Notes: a model not told the origin generated them from the sequence alone. DNA of 64,000 bases from Pseudonocardia humida (GCF_023898865.1 NZ_JAGSOV010000040.1:62001-126000); one strand, 5' to 3'; positions 34,459 through 43,782 are shown, numbered from the stretch's first letter. Numbers and translations are program-made.

Positions 34459-37400
34459 TCAGCGGGGGAGGGCGTCGATCGCCTTCTGGATGCGGGACAC
34501 CGAGACGGGGTAGCGGGTGCGCATGGGGTGGGCGTAGAGCCCGACCCGCAGCTCCTCGATCATCCACCGGATGTCGCGCAGCTCCGGGCTCGGGTCGACG
34601 CCGGGCGGGAGGGCGGCGAGCTCGGCGGCGTACTCGTCGGCGACCACCCGGACCTCGGCGGTCCAGGCGGCGTCGCGGTCGGGATCGGCGCGCAGCTTCT
34701 CGATCCGCCGCTCGATCGCCTCCAGGTAGCGGGCCACGTCGACCAGCCGGGTGGCGCCGTCGACGGTGGCGAAACCGGGACCGACCAGCGCGTTCAGCTG
34801 GGCGGTGATGTCGGCGACGCCCGCGCGCAGCAGGGGGGCGCGCAGGTCGGACAGCGCGGCCTGCACCCGGTGCCACACGGTCAGCACCCCGCGCACGGCC
34901 TGCAGCACCTGCATCGTGGTGGAGCCCAGGCGGGCCGCGAACAGCGTGCGCAGCCGGGTGTAGGAGCGCTCGTCCCACGCCGGGCCGCCCGCGGCGGCGA
35001 TCAGCGCGTCGGCGGCGGCGGTGGTGCAGTCCTCCAGCAGCGCCGCCACCGAACCGTGCGGGTTGCGCGACAGGGCCAGCTTCGCCGGGTTGTCCAGGCC
35101 GCGCTGGACCTGCTTGACCGGCGACGGGGAGCGCATCAGCAGCAGCCGGCGCACGCCGCGGTGGTGGGCGGAGTCGCGCTCGGCCGCGGTCGGGAACACC
35201 CGCACGTCGACGGTGCTGCCCCGGTCGACCAGGCCCGGGTAGCCGGTGACGACGTGCGCGCCGCGGCGCACGCGGTGCTCGCGGGGCAGGTCGCCGATGG
35301 TCCAGTCGGTGAGGCCGGTGCGCTCGATGTCGGCGCCCGCGCTGGCCAGCTCCTCGCGGACCTTCGGGGCCAGCCGGGTGCGCAGCTCGTCGAGGTCGGT
35401 GCCGGTGGCCAGCTCGCGGCCGCGCTCGTCGACGACCCGGAAGGTGACGGTCAGGTACTCGGGGAGGCGGTCGAGCTCCCAGGCCTCGCGCGGGATCTCC
35501 ACCCCCCGCATCCGGCCCAGCTCGCGCTCCAGGCCGTCGAGCAGGGGCTCGTGCGGTTCGACACCCCCGGCCTGCAGCCGGCCCAGCACGGCGCGGGCGT
35601 GGTCGGGGGCGGGCGCGAACAGCCTGCGCAGGTTCTTCGGCAGTGTCTTGATCAGCGCGGTGACCAGTTCCTCGCGCAGCCCGGGGACCTGCCAGGTGAA
35701 CGGCGTCTGGTCGATCTGGTGCAGCGCGGCCACCGGCACGTCGACGGTGACGCCGTCGGTGCGCTGCCCCGGCTCGAACGCGTAGGACAGCGGCAGGGTG
35801 AGCCCGCCCGCCTCGACGTGGTCGGGGTAGGCGCCGCGGTCGACGGCGCCGGCCTGGTCGGTGACCAGCATGTCGGTGGTGAAGTCGAGCAGGTCGGGCT
35901 CGCGGCGGGAGGCCTTCTTCCACCACGAGTCGAAGTGGCGCCCGGAGACCACGTCGGCCGGGACCCGCTTCTCGTAGAAGGCGACCAGGGCCTCGGAGTC
36001 GACGACGAGGTCGCGGCGGCGGGCGCGGTGCTCCAGCTCCTCGGCGTCGTCGAGGAGCTCGCGGTTGGCGTGGAAGAACCGGTGGCGGGTGTCCCAGTCG
36101 CCGTCGACGAGGGCGTGCCGGATGAACAGCTCGCGAGCCAGCTCCGGGTCGGTGCGGCCGAGCTGGACGGTGCGGTCGGTGACGATCGGGATGCCGTGCA
36201 GGGTGACCCGCTCGGTGGCCACGGCCGCGGCCTGCTTGCGCGACCAGCGCGGCTCCGAGTACGAGCGCTTGACCAGGTGCCCGGCCAGCGGCTCGATCCA
36301 GTCCGGGGAGATCCGGGCGACGGTGCGGGCGAACAGCCGGGAGGTCTCCACCAGCTCGGCGGCCATCACCCAGCGCGGGCCCTTCCGGGCCAGCGGCGAG
36401 CCCGGGAAGATCATGAACTTGGCGCCGCGCGCGCCGAGGTACTCCGTCGCCCCGCGGCGCTCGGGCTTCCCGGCCGGCTTGGCCGCCGACTTGCCCTTCC
36501 CGGTCTCCTCCTCGCGCATGCCGACCTGGCTGAGCAGCCCGGACAGCACCGCGATGTGCACGCGGTCGGGATCGGTGGCGGGCGCGGCGTCCGGGATGGC
36601 CATCCCGGCGCTGCGGGCGGCGGCGCGCAGCTGGTGGTGCAGGTCCTGCCACTCGCGGATGCGGAGGTAGTGCAGGAACTCCTCGCGCAGCAGCTTGCGG
36701 TAGCGGTTGCCGGACAGCTCGGCGCGCTTCTCGGCGAGGTAGCGCCACAGGTTCAGGAAGGCCAGGAAGTCGGAGCCGGCCGCATCCAGGGTGGCGTCGT
36801 TCGCGGTGAACTCGCCGGCGAACCGGGCGTGCTTGGCGTCGGCGGCCTGGCGCTGCTCGGCCGGGCGCTCGCGCGGGTCCTGCACCGACAGCGCGGCCGT
36901 GATCACCAGGACGTCGCGCAGGCAACCGGTGCGGTCGGCCTCGACGAGCATCCGGCCCAGGCGCGGGTCGACCGGCAGCGCGGCCAGCGACCGGCCGACC
37001 GGGGTCAGCCTGCGCTCGGGGCCGGGCGATGCGGTGTCGAGCGCGCCCAGCTCGGTGAGCAGGGCGACGCCGTCGGCGACCGAACGCGCGTCCGGCCGCT
37101 CGACGAACGGGAACTCGGCCGGGTCGCCCAGGTCGAGCGAGATCATCTGCAGGATGACCGAGGCCAGGTTGGTGCGCAGGATCTCCGGCTCGGTGAACTC
37201 CGGGCGGGCGTCGAAGTCGTCGGAGGCGTAGAGCCGGATGCAGATCCCGTCTGCGACGCGGCCGCAGCGCCCGGCCCGCTGGTTGGCGCTGGCCTGCGAC
37301 ACCTTCTCGATCGGCAGCCGCTGCACCTTCAACCGGCGCGAGTACCGGGAGATGCGGGCCGTGCCCGTGTCGATGACGTAGTGGATGCCCGGGACCGTCA

Positions 37401-38715
37401 GCGACGTCTCGGCGACGTTCGTGGCCAGCACGACCCGGCGCCCCGCGTGCGGCTGGAAGACGCGGTGCTGCTCGGCGGCCGACAGCCGGGCGTAGAGCGG
37501 GATGACCTCGGTCGCGCGCAGGTTGCGCTTGCCGAGCGCGTCGGCGGCGTCGCGGATCTCCCGTTCGCCGGGCAGGAACACCAGGATGTCGCCGGGGCCC
37601 TCGCGGGACAGCTCGGCCACGGCGTCGCCGATGGCGTCGAGCTGGTCGCGGTCGGGGTCGGCGTCGGGGTCGTCCGGGTCGACGACGGGCCGGTAGCGGA
37701 CCTCGACCGGGTAGCTGCGCCCGGAGACCTCGACGATCGGCACGGGCGCGCCGATGGCCTCGGCGAAGTGCCGCGCGAAGCGCTCCGGGTCGATCGTCGC
37801 CGAGGTGATGACGACCTTGAGGTCGGGGCGGCGGGGGAGCAGCCGGGTGAGGTAGCCCAGGATGAAGTCGATGTTGAGGCTGCGCTCGTGGGCCTCGTCG
37901 ATGATCAGCGTGTCGTACTGGCGCAGCATCCGGTCGCCGGTCAGCTCGGCCAGCAGGATGCCGTCGGTCATCAGCTTGACCAGCGTGTTCTCGCCGACCT
38001 GGTCGGTGAAGCGGACCTTCCAGCCGACCTTGTCGCCCAGCTCGGAGCCCAGCTCCTCGGCGATCCGGGCGCCCACCGTGCGGGCGGCGAGCCGGCGCGG
38101 CTGGGTGTGCCCGATCAGCCCGCGCACGCCGCGGCCCAGCTCCAGGCAGATCTTCGGGATCTGGGTGGTCTTGCCCGACCCGGTCTCCCCGGCCACCACG
38201 ACGACCTGGTGGTCGCGGATGGCCGCGGCGATGTCCGCGCGGCGGGCGCTGACCGGCAGCGCCTCCGGGTAGGTGACGGTCGGGACGGCGTCGGCGCGGC
38301 GGGCGAGGCGCTGCTCGGCCTCGTCGACGGCCTTGCCGAGGGCGGCGATGTCGCGGTCGCGGGCCTCGGCGTCGCGGAGCCGGACGGCGGTGTCGAGCCT
38401 GCGCCCGAGGCGCTGCTCGTCGCGCAGCGAGACGGCGCCGAGCCGCTCGCGCAGGGCGGCGGCCTCGGCGGTGTCGACGGCCGGACCGGTGGCGGGGCGC
38501 TCGCCGGCCGGGCGCCCCCGCCCGCGCGGACGGCGGGCCCGGCGCGGGCGCGACGCGGCGCCGGCGCCCCGGCCGGTCGCGTCCTCGGCGGAGGTCGACC
38601 GGCCGGTGGGCGCCGGCGCGTGATCGTGGGGCACGGTGCCGGATCCGGGGCGGGCGCCGGAGCCGTCGGCGGACGGGCTCACCGGCGCGCCGGAGCGGGT
38701 GGGAGTCGCGGACAT
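34459..38715 (-). CDS. hrpA: ATP-dependent RNA helicase HrpA
   Basis: 1418 aa versus about 1300 in E. coli. ATG 38715. After a 75-residue Arg/Pro-rich N-terminus come the DEAH-box motifs: GETGSGKTTQIPK (Walker A), QPRRLAARTV, LIIDEAHERS, ITSATID, NVAETSLTVPG and QRAGRCGRV. The C-terminal HA2, OB and DUF3418 domains follow. HrpA resolves stalled or collided ribosomes and unwinds structured RNA. Monocistronic-looking; 28 bp from the small downstream-strand ORF at 38744. Confidence 0.96.
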   Translation of the reverse strand: MSATPTRSGAPVSPSADGSGARPGSGTVPHDHAPAPTGRSTSAEDATGRGAGAASRPRRARRPRGRGRPAGERPATGPAVDTAEAAALRERLGAVSLRDEQRLGRRLDTAVRLRDAEARDRDIAALGKAVDEAEQRLARRADAVPTVTYPEALPVSARRADIAAAIRDHQVVVVAGETGSGKTTQIPKICLELGRGVRGLIGHTQPRRLAARTVGARIAEELGSELGDKVGWKVRFTDQVGENTLVKLMTDGILLAELTGDRMLRQYDTLIIDEAHERSLNIDFILGYLTRLLPRRPDLKVVITSATIDPERFARHFAEAIGAPVPIVEVSGRSYPVEVRYRPVVDPDDPDADPDRDQLDAIGDAVAELSREGPGDILVFLPGEREIRDAADALGKRNLRATEVIPLYARLSAAEQHRVFQPHAGRRVVLATNVAETSLTVPGIHYVIDTGTARISRYSRRLKVQRLPIEKVSQASANQRAGRCGRVADGICIRLYASDDFDARPEFTEPEILRTNLASVILQMISLDLGDPAEFPFVERPDARSVADGVALLTELGALDTASPGPERRLTPVGRSLAALPVDPRLGRMLVEADRTGCLRDVLVITAALSVQDPRERPAEQRQAADAKHARFAGEFTANDATLDAAGSDFLAFLNLWRYLAEKRAELSGNRYRKLLREEFLHYLRIREWQDLHHQLRAAARSAGMAIPDAAPATDPDRVHIAVLSGLLSQVGMREEETGKGKSAAKPAGKPERRGATEYLGARGAKFMIFPGSPLARKGPRWVMAAELVETSRLFARTVARISPDWIEPLAGHLVKRSYSEPRWSRKQAAAVATERVTLHGIPIVTDRTVQLGRTDPELARELFIRHALVDGDWDTRHRFFHANRELLDDAEELEHRARRRDLVVDSEALVAFYEKRVPADVVSGRHFDSWWKKASRREPDLLDFTTDMLVTDQAGAVDRGAYPDHVEAGGLTLPLSYAFEPGQRTDGVTVDVPVAALHQIDQTPFTWQVPGLREELVTALIKTLPKNLRRLFAPAPDHARAVLGRLQAGGVEPHEPLLDGLERELGRMRGVEIPREAWELDRLPEYLTVTFRVVDERGRELATGTDLDELRTRLAPKVREELASAGADIERTGLTDWTIGDLPREHRVRRGAHVVTGYPGLVDRGSTVDVRVFPTAAERDSAHHRGVRRLLLMRSPSPVKQVQRGLDNPAKLALSRNPHGSVAALLEDCTTAAADALIAAAGGPAWDERSYTRLRTLFAARLGSTTMQVLQAVRGVLTVWHRVQAALSDLRAPLLRAGVADITAQLNALVGPGFATVDGATRLVDVARYLEAIERRIEKLRADPDRDAAWTAEVRVVADEYAAELAALPPGVDPSPELRDIRWMIEELRVGLYAHPMRTRYPVSVSRIQKAIDALPR

Positions 38716-38743
38716 CGTGCTCGCAGTGTGCCTTCTTCTCGGG

Positions 38744-39004
38744 CTACGCCGTGCGCAGGGTGGGAGTGATCTCGTCGGGCGCCGGCTCGTCGGCCGCCGG
38801 GTGCTCGACGAGCGCCAGGACCCGGTTGGCCAGGAACCGCGCGGTGCGCACGGTGCTGCCCCCTCGGGTGACCTCGCTGACCTCGACGGTGCCCCGTGAG
38901 TGGGTGGTCACGACGCGGCGGCCCGCGCGCGTGGCGATGACGTCGTAGGTGCGCGTGGTGCCGCTGCCCGCGTCGATGACGATCTCTACCCGGTCGCCCT
39001 TCAT
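38744..39004 (-). CDS. Small conserved-looking hypothetical protein
   Basis: 86 aa, ATG 39004 (MKGDRVEIVIDAGSGTTRTY). Short beta-rich pattern: VEIVIDAG, TYDVIATRAGRRVVTTHSRG, VEVSEVTRGG, ARFLANRVLALVEHPA. No cysteine cluster, membrane segment or recognised domain. It is oriented toward and 28 bp upstream of hrpA, so it could be co-transcribed with it. The strong alternation of basic and hydrophobic residues suggests a small beta-barrel, possibly nucleic-acid-binding; that is inference. Confidence 0.65.
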   Translation of the reverse strand: MKGDRVEIVIDAGSGTTRTYDVIATRAGRRVVTTHSRGTVEVSEVTRGGSTVRTARFLANRVLALVEHPAADEPAPDEITPTLRTA

Positions 39005-39166
39005 GGCTCCTCGTCTCTCCCCGCCCGCGAGCGGAGCAGTTCCCCGATCACTGCGGGCCGGAGGGGGCGGCGCCGTCGGGGGCGGCGCCGCCCGGGCGGC
39101 CGCGCCGCACGGCGGTGGAGGCGCCGGGCGCGGCATGCTCGAGGGGATGGGGCGTCCGAGCCAGGT

Positions 39167-39710
39167 GCTGGTCGCCTCGCGGCGGCCGGCACAGTGCGGC
39201 TCCTGCCGAACGGTATTCCGCACTGGCTCTTCGTAATGAGACCCGGGGACACAGGTCACCCGGCCCGGACACTCGTTCCAACGGTGGGGAGCCCCGGAAG
39301 ATTCCCGCGGACCCCACCGAACTGCTGTCCGAACCGCGCGCTGGTCGCCTCGCGGCGAACGGCGCGGCAGGGCTCCAGCCGGTGTCGCCACCGCGGTGTT
39401 CCCTGCCGGCTCTTGCATATGAGACCCGGGGACACAGATCGCCCGGTCCGGACAGTCGTTCCAACGACGGGGACCCCGGGAAGCTTCCCGCGGCTCCCGC
39501 CGCCGTGCCGTCCGGACCGAGCGCTGGTCGCCTCGCGGCGCGCGGCGCGGCGGGGCCCCCGCGTGAGCGGTGCTCCCCGCCGGCTTCTGGGTGAGACCCG
39601 GGGACACAGGTCGCTCGATCCGGACGCCCAGCACAACCGACCAGGGTGCCCGATGATTCCCGCCCCGGCACCCGGGTTTCCCCCGGCTCCCGCCGCACCG
39701 GCCCCGCACC
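39167..39710. repeat. Three tandem ~175-185-bp units with a covarying 8-bp stem
   Basis: Units begin at 39167, 39340 and 39523 with GCTGGTCGCCTCGCGGCG. Each then has a 7-nt spacer and a stem whose arms differ from unit to unit yet remain complementary: CAGTGCGG/CCGCACTG, CGGCAGGG/CCCTGCCG, CGGCGGGG/CCCCGCCG. Then comes the invariant GAGACCCGGGGACACAGRTC. Units 1 and 2 also share CGTTCCAACG and a GGAAGNTTCC dyad; unit 3 is degenerate at its end. ORFs here are open on several frames but none looks like a protein. The rest of the 39005-39755 gap has no other feature I can support. Confidence 0.75.
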
Positions 39711-39755
39711 GCTCGACGCCGCCCGCCGCCGCGCCCCGGGCGCGCTACCGAGCGG

Positions 39756-40601
39756 TCAGCCGCGCAGGGCGGCCAGGACGGCGTCGGTCCAGACCGGCCA
39801 GGCCCGCTGGGCCCACTCGCTGAAGTCGCGGTCGGTCAGCGCGACCGCCGCCGCGCCGGCGTCCGGGTCGACCCACAGGAACGTGCCGGACTGGCCGAAG
39901 TGCCCGAACGTCGACGGCGAGCTGGTCGAGCCCGTCCAGTGCGGGGACTTGCCGTCGCGCAGCTCGAAGCCCAGGCCCCAGTCGTTGGGGTCCTGACGGC
40001 CGAAGCCGGGCAGCACGCCGGGGAGGTCGGGGTACGCGACGCGGACGGCGTCGCGCAGCGTGTCGGCGTGGACCAGGGTCGGGGCCTGCAGCTCGGCGGC
40101 GAACCGGGAGAGGTCGGCCGCCGTGGAGGCGGCCCCGGCGCCGGCCGAGCCCTCCAGGCGCGTCGAGGCCAGGCCGAGCGGGATGCACAGCGCCTCGTGC
40201 AGGTAATCGGCGAAGGACATGCCCGCGGCCTCGGCGATGGTGGTGGCCAGGACCTCGAAGCCGGTGTTGGAGTAGATCCGCCGGGTGCCGGGCTCGGCCT
40301 GCACGCGCAGGGCGCTGGCCCCGGCCTCGAACGGCAGCCCGGAGGCGTGCGCGACGAGGTGGCGGACGGTCGAGCCGGGCGGCCCGGCCGGCGTGTCCCA
40401 CTCGACGGCGCCCTCCTCGACCGCGACGAGGGTGGCGTAGGCGGTGAGGAGCTTGGTCACCGAGGCGAGGCGGAACACCCGGTCCTGCTCGCCCGCGGTG
40501 GCCAGCACCGCGCCGTCGGCGCCGACGACCGCCACGGCCGCGTTGTCCACGGGCCAGTCGAGCGCCGTCTGCGCGGCCTTCCCGAGCGCTGCTGCGTCCA
40601 C
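39756..40601 (-). CDS. Class C beta-lactamase-family serine hydrolase
   Basis: 281 aa from GTG 40601 (VDAAALGKAAQTALDWPVD); a GTG at 40634 would add 11 residues but runs into the divergent gene. The penicillin-binding fold shows SVTK (Ser-x-x-Lys nucleophile), YSNTGFEVL (Tyr-x-Asn) and the late FGHFGQSG triad. No signal peptide, so probably cytoplasmic esterase or D-peptidase-like rather than a secreted beta-lactamase. Divergent from the DUF72 gene. Confidence 0.88.
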   Translation of the reverse strand: MDAAALGKAAQTALDWPVDNAAVAVVGADGAVLATAGEQDRVFRLASVTKLLTAYATLVAVEEGAVEWDTPAGPPGSTVRHLVAHASGLPFEAGASALRVQAEPGTRRIYSNTGFEVLATTIAEAAGMSFADYLHEALCIPLGLASTRLEGSAGAGAASTAADLSRFAAELQAPTLVHADTLRDAVRVAYPDLPGVLPGFGRQDPNDWGLGFELRDGKSPHWTGSTSSPSTFGHFGQSGTFLWVDPDAGAAAVALTDRDFSEWAQRAWPVWTDAVLAALRG

Positions 40602-40626
40602 CCGGCCATCCTGCCCCGCCGCTGGA

Positions 40627-41454
40627 ATGCTCACCGGGGTGGCACGGGTCCGGATCGGTACCTCGGGGTGGCTCTACCCGCCGTGGCGCGGCGACTTCTA
40701 CCCGCCGGGCCTGCCCCAGCGCCTGGAGCTGGAGCACCTGTCCTCGCTGGTGGACACGGTGGAGATCAACGGCTCGTTCTACTCGTTGCAGCGCCCGGAG
40801 AGCTACGCGGCGTGGGCCCGGCGCACCCCGGCGGACTTCCTGTTCGCGGTGAAGGGGCCGCGGTTCGTCACGCACATGAAGCAGCTGCGCGACGTCGCGA
40901 CGCCGCTGGCCAACTTCTTCGCCTCCGGCGTGCTGGCGCTGGGCCCCAAGCTCGGCCCGGTGCTCTGGCAGCTGCCGCCGCGGATGCGGTTCGACGCCGA
41001 CAAGCTGGGCGGCTTCCTCGAGCAGCTGCCGCGCGGCACCGCCGCCGCCGCGGAGCTGGCCGCGGGGCACGACGAGCGGCTGGAGGGCCGCAACCACCTC
41101 ACCGTCGACGCCGACCGGCCGATCCGGCACGCCGTCGAGCCGCGGCACGAGAGCTTCCGCGATCCCGCGTTCGCCGCCCTGCTGCGCGAGCAGTGTGTGG
41201 CCACGGTGATCGCCGACTCGGCCGGCACCTGGCCGACCTTCGACCAGGTCACCTCCGACCTGGTCTACCTGCGGATGCACGGCTACGGCGAGCTCTACGC
41301 CGGCGGCTACCCGCCCGAGGTGCTCGACGCGATGGCCGAGCGGATGCGGGGCTGGCGCGAGGCCGGCCTGGACGTCGTGGGCTACTTCGACAACGACGCC
41401 AAGGTCCACGCCCCCCGCGACGCGATCGCGCTCGCCGGCAGGCTCACGGGGTAG
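40627..41454 (+). CDS. DUF72-family protein
   Basis: 275 aa. Start taken as ATG 40627; GTG 40639 (VARVRIGTSGWLYPPW) is also possible. Family hallmarks: IGTSGWLYPPWRGDFYP, VEINGSFYSLQ, FAVKGPRFVTHMKQL, VEPRHESF, and YLRMHGYGELYAGG. DUF72 proteins have a TIM-barrel fold and no settled function; a nuclease/DNA-linked role has been proposed for some. 28 bp upstream of cinA on the same strand. Confidence 0.9.
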   Translation: MLTGVARVRIGTSGWLYPPWRGDFYPPGLPQRLELEHLSSLVDTVEINGSFYSLQRPESYAAWARRTPADFLFAVKGPRFVTHMKQLRDVATPLANFFASGVLALGPKLGPVLWQLPPRMRFDADKLGGFLEQLPRGTAAAAELAAGHDERLEGRNHLTVDADRPIRHAVEPRHESFRDPAFAALLREQCVATVIADSAGTWPTFDQVTSDLVYLRMHGYGELYAGGYPPEVLDAMAERMRGWREAGLDVVGYFDNDAKVHAPRDAIALAGRLTG

Positions 41455-41482
41455 GGCGCCCGGAATCGGGTACCGAGCCTGC

Positions 41483-41971
41483 GTGGATTCGACGGTGACG
41501 ACGCGAGACGAGCGGGCCGCGGCCCGGGTGGCCGAGCTGGCCGTGCAGCGCGGGCTGACGGTGGCCGTGGCCGAGTCGCTGACCGGTGGCCAGATCTCGA
41601 CCGCGCTGGCCGCCGCCGAGCAGGCGGGCCAGTGGTACCGGGGTGCGGTGGTCGCCTACTCGACCGAGGTCAAGCACGAGGTGCTGGGCGTGCCCACCGA
41701 GGAGGTTGTGCACGCCGAGGCGGCCAGCGCCATGGCCCGCCGCACCCGGGAGATGCTGCTGGCCGACGTGGCCGTCGCGGTCACCGGGGCGGGCGGCCCC
41801 TCCCCGCAGGACGGGCGGGAGCCGGGCACGGTGTTCCTGGCCCTCGACGCCGCCGACCACCACCGCGTCGCCCGGCTGCAGTTCGACGGGGACGAGCCGA
41901 TGGAGGTGCTGTCGGGTTCGACGTCGGCCGCCCTGGACGCCCTCGTCGCCTACCTCGAAGGTCGTGACTGA
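41483..41971 (+). CDS. pncC: CinA C-terminal-type nicotinamide mononucleotide deamidase
   Basis: 162 aa, GTG 41483. The PncC fold is recognisable by AESLTGGQISTALAA (catalytic Ser), VVAYSTEVKHEVLGV, VAVAVTGAGGPSPQDGREPG and the end GSTSAALDALVAYL. It has only the amidohydrolase part, not the N-terminal MoeA-like domain of full CinA. It recycles NMN to NaMN. The TGA stop starts a perfect palindrome that separates it from the convergent MBL gene. Confidence 0.9.
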   Translation: MDSTVTTRDERAAARVAELAVQRGLTVAVAESLTGGQISTALAAAEQAGQWYRGAVVAYSTEVKHEVLGVPTEEVVHAEAASAMARRTREMLLADVAVAVTGAGGPSPQDGREPGTVFLALDAADHHRVARLQFDGDEPMEVLSGSTSAALDALVAYLEGRD

Positions 41972-42007
41972 GTCTCCCGGTCCGGACCGGGAGACTCACC
42001 CACGACC
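41960..42007. terminator. Bidirectional palindromic terminator between cinA and an MBL gene
   Basis: A perfect 28-bp palindrome (41970-41997, arms GAGTCTCCCGGTCC) sits in an outer pair GGTCGTG/CACGACC (41960-41966, 42001-42007). Both convergent genes end inside it, so one structure serves both transcripts. Confidence 0.75.
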
Positions 42008-43003
42008 GAAGTCGACGGTGCCGACGGCGCTGCCCGCGGGGGCCGGCCGGTAGGCGGGTCGCGACGGGCCGGCCAGCCGGCCGTCCGGGGTCACCAGCGC
42101 GGCTTCGACGGCGTGCAGGCCGGCCAGCGCGGCGGGGTCGGGGTCGCCCTGGAAGATCCGCTCCAGCGCCCGGCCGTACTCGGTGTGGTCGTGCCCGGGC
42201 GCCGGCACGAGCCCGGGCAGCTCGGCGCGCAACCGGCGGATGCGCTCGATCGAGTCGAGCTGGCGGTCGCGGGCCCGCCGCCCGAGCATGATCGGCCGGA
42301 TCCGGTCGCTGTCCAGGTGGCGCAGCGTGTAGAGGGTGTCGCCGACGCAGAGCACCCGCCAGTCGCCGCCGTCGATGAGCACGCTGAGGTGCCCCGCCGA
42401 GTGGCCGGGCGTGGGCAGGAGCACGACCGAGCCGTCGCCGAGGACGTCGTGGCTCGCGGGGAACGGGCCGACCGGCGGCCCGGTGAACCGGACCTGCTCC
42501 GGGTCGGTGAGCACACCCTTGAGCGACGGCGTGCGGCGGAACGGGAAGATCCCGAGGTTGCGCGCGGACCAGTCGTCGGCCGACACCAGGAACCGCGCCC
42601 CCAGCAGGTCCCGCACCCCACCGAGGTGGTCCTCGTGCAGGTGGGTCAGCACGACCGTGCGCACGTCCGCGGCGGTCAGCCCGCGCCGCTGCAGGTGGCC
42701 CAGCAGCTGCTGGCCCTCCTCCAGCGAGTACTCGTCCTCGTCGAAGGCGGCGCGCAGCAGCGGCCCGTCGTAGTAGGCGCGGTGGTCGTGGGCCTGGCGC
42801 CAGGTGATGCCGGTGTCGACCAGCAGCGCGCCGTGCTCGGGGTGCTCGACCAGGAAGGCGTGGATGGGCACGGTGATGAAGTGGCTCTTGTCCCGCAGGA
42901 ACCGCAGCATCCCGCGGACGCCGACCCACTGGTCGTCGGTGCCGCCGTAGAACTGCCCGTAGGGGACCTTGGTGTCACCGACGTGCAGCACGTGCAGCTT
43001 CAT
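41996..43003 (-). CDS. MBL-fold hydrolase, AHL-lactonase-like
   Basis: 335 aa, ATG 43003. The metal site is TVVLTHLHEDHLGGV (HxHxDH), with later PTPGHSAGHLSVL and CVGDTLYTLR. Order and spacing resemble the N-acyl-homoserine lactonase (AiiA/AttM) branch, including HFITVPIHAFLVEHPEHGAL at the start. The ATG overlaps the stop of a TetR gene (ATGA), so the pair is translationally linked and TetR-controlled. A lactonase or other ester/lactone hydrolase is likely; substrate unknown. Confidence 0.87.
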   Translation of the reverse strand: MKLHVLHVGDTKVPYGQFYGGTDDQWVGVRGMLRFLRDKSHFITVPIHAFLVEHPEHGALLVDTGITWRQAHDHRAYYDGPLLRAAFDEDEYSLEEGQQLLGHLQRRGLTAADVRTVVLTHLHEDHLGGVRDLLGARFLVSADDWSARNLGIFPFRRTPSLKGVLTDPEQVRFTGPPVGPFPASHDVLGDGSVVLLPTPGHSAGHLSVLIDGGDWRVLCVGDTLYTLRHLDSDRIRPIMLGRRARDRQLDSIERIRRLRAELPGLVPAPGHDHTEYGRALERIFQGDPDPAALAGLHAVEAALVTPDGRLAGPSRPAYRPAPAGSAVGTVDFGRG

Positions 43004-43707
43004 GGTCGTCCTCCGTGTCCGGTCGCGGCGGCGGCCCATGCGCTCAGGTCCGCGGGGTCGATGAAGTCGAGCGAGCCGGGGGCCGCTCCGAGCGTGGTGT
43101 GGATGGCCCGCTGGTAGGCCAGGGCGGTGCGGTCGAGCTCGGCCGCGGTGGTGGCGCCGTCGGCGATCCCCAGCAGCGCCAGCCCGATCTGGTCGGCGCC
43201 TTCCTGCATGAGGGAGAGCACGACGCGGGCAGCCCCGACCGGGTCGTGCACGGCGAGTTCACCGGCCGCGACGCCCTCCACGACCAGTGCCTCGACCAGC
43301 GGGGCGAACCGGGCCGCGGCTGCCCGTCGGGTCCGCGCGTGGACCAGCGCGTTGTCGTCGGAGTAGAGGCTGCGCAGCGCCTCGACCAGCAGGGCCCGGT
43401 CGCGCGACTTGGCCCCGCCCAGCTCGCGCAGCAGCGCCCGCAGCCGGTCCCGGGGCCCGCCCGGGCCCCGGGCCACGGGGGCCAGCGCCGCCTCCCACCG
43501 CGCGAGCCTGCGCTCCAGCAGCGCCTCCAGCACGTCCGACTTCGCCGCGAAGTAGTGGTAGAAGGCGCCCTTGGACATGCCGGTCCCGGCGATCAGGTCC
43601 TGGATGGTCAGCCGGTCGAAGCCCTTCTCGACGACGAGGCGCTCGACGACGTCGAGGATCGCGTCGCGGCGGGCCGCGTGCAGCTGCGGGTCGACGGTCC
43701 GGGCCAT
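43000..43707 (-). CDS. TetR-family regulator of the lactonase-like operon
   Basis: 235 aa, ATG 43707 with GGAGG upstream. The N-terminal HTH is IQDLIAGTGMSKGAFYHYFA, followed by SKSDVLEALLERR-like AKSDVLEALLERRLA. The C-terminal ligand domain ends LSLMQEGADQIGLALLG. A 29-bp AT-rich dyad lies immediately upstream, a textbook TetR operator, so it should repress itself and the MBL gene it overlaps. Confidence 0.92.
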   Translation of the reverse strand: MARTVDPQLHAARRDAILDVVERLVVEKGFDRLTIQDLIAGTGMSKGAFYHYFAAKSDVLEALLERRLARWEAALAPVARGPGGPRDRLRALLRELGGAKSRDRALLVEALRSLYSDDNALVHARTRRAAAARFAPLVEALVVEGVAAGELAVHDPVGAARVVLSLMQEGADQIGLALLGIADGATTAAELDRTALAYQRAIHTTLGAAPGSLDFIDPADLSAWAAAATGHGGRP

Positions 43708-43717
43708 CGCCGCCTCC

Positions 43718-43746
43718 TTTAATAAACCGACTGCCGGTTTATTAAA
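43718..43746. promoter_or_regulatory. TetR operator (12-bp arms) upstream of the lactonase operon
   Basis: TTTAATAAACCG, ACTGC, CGGTTTATTAAA: a perfect dyad with a 5-bp centre in an otherwise very GC-rich region, just before the TetR ribosome site. Its AT content also suggests it overlaps the promoter. Confidence 0.8.
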
Positions 43747-43782
43747 GGGGCGTCGAACGGCCGGGTCAAGACCAGGATCGGA

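Noticed and set aside
39005-39709. 321-residue protein spanning the 39-kb tandem repeat and the gene at 38744
   Set aside because: The repeat part shows stem covariation rather than codon conservation, and the real gene begins at ATG 39004.
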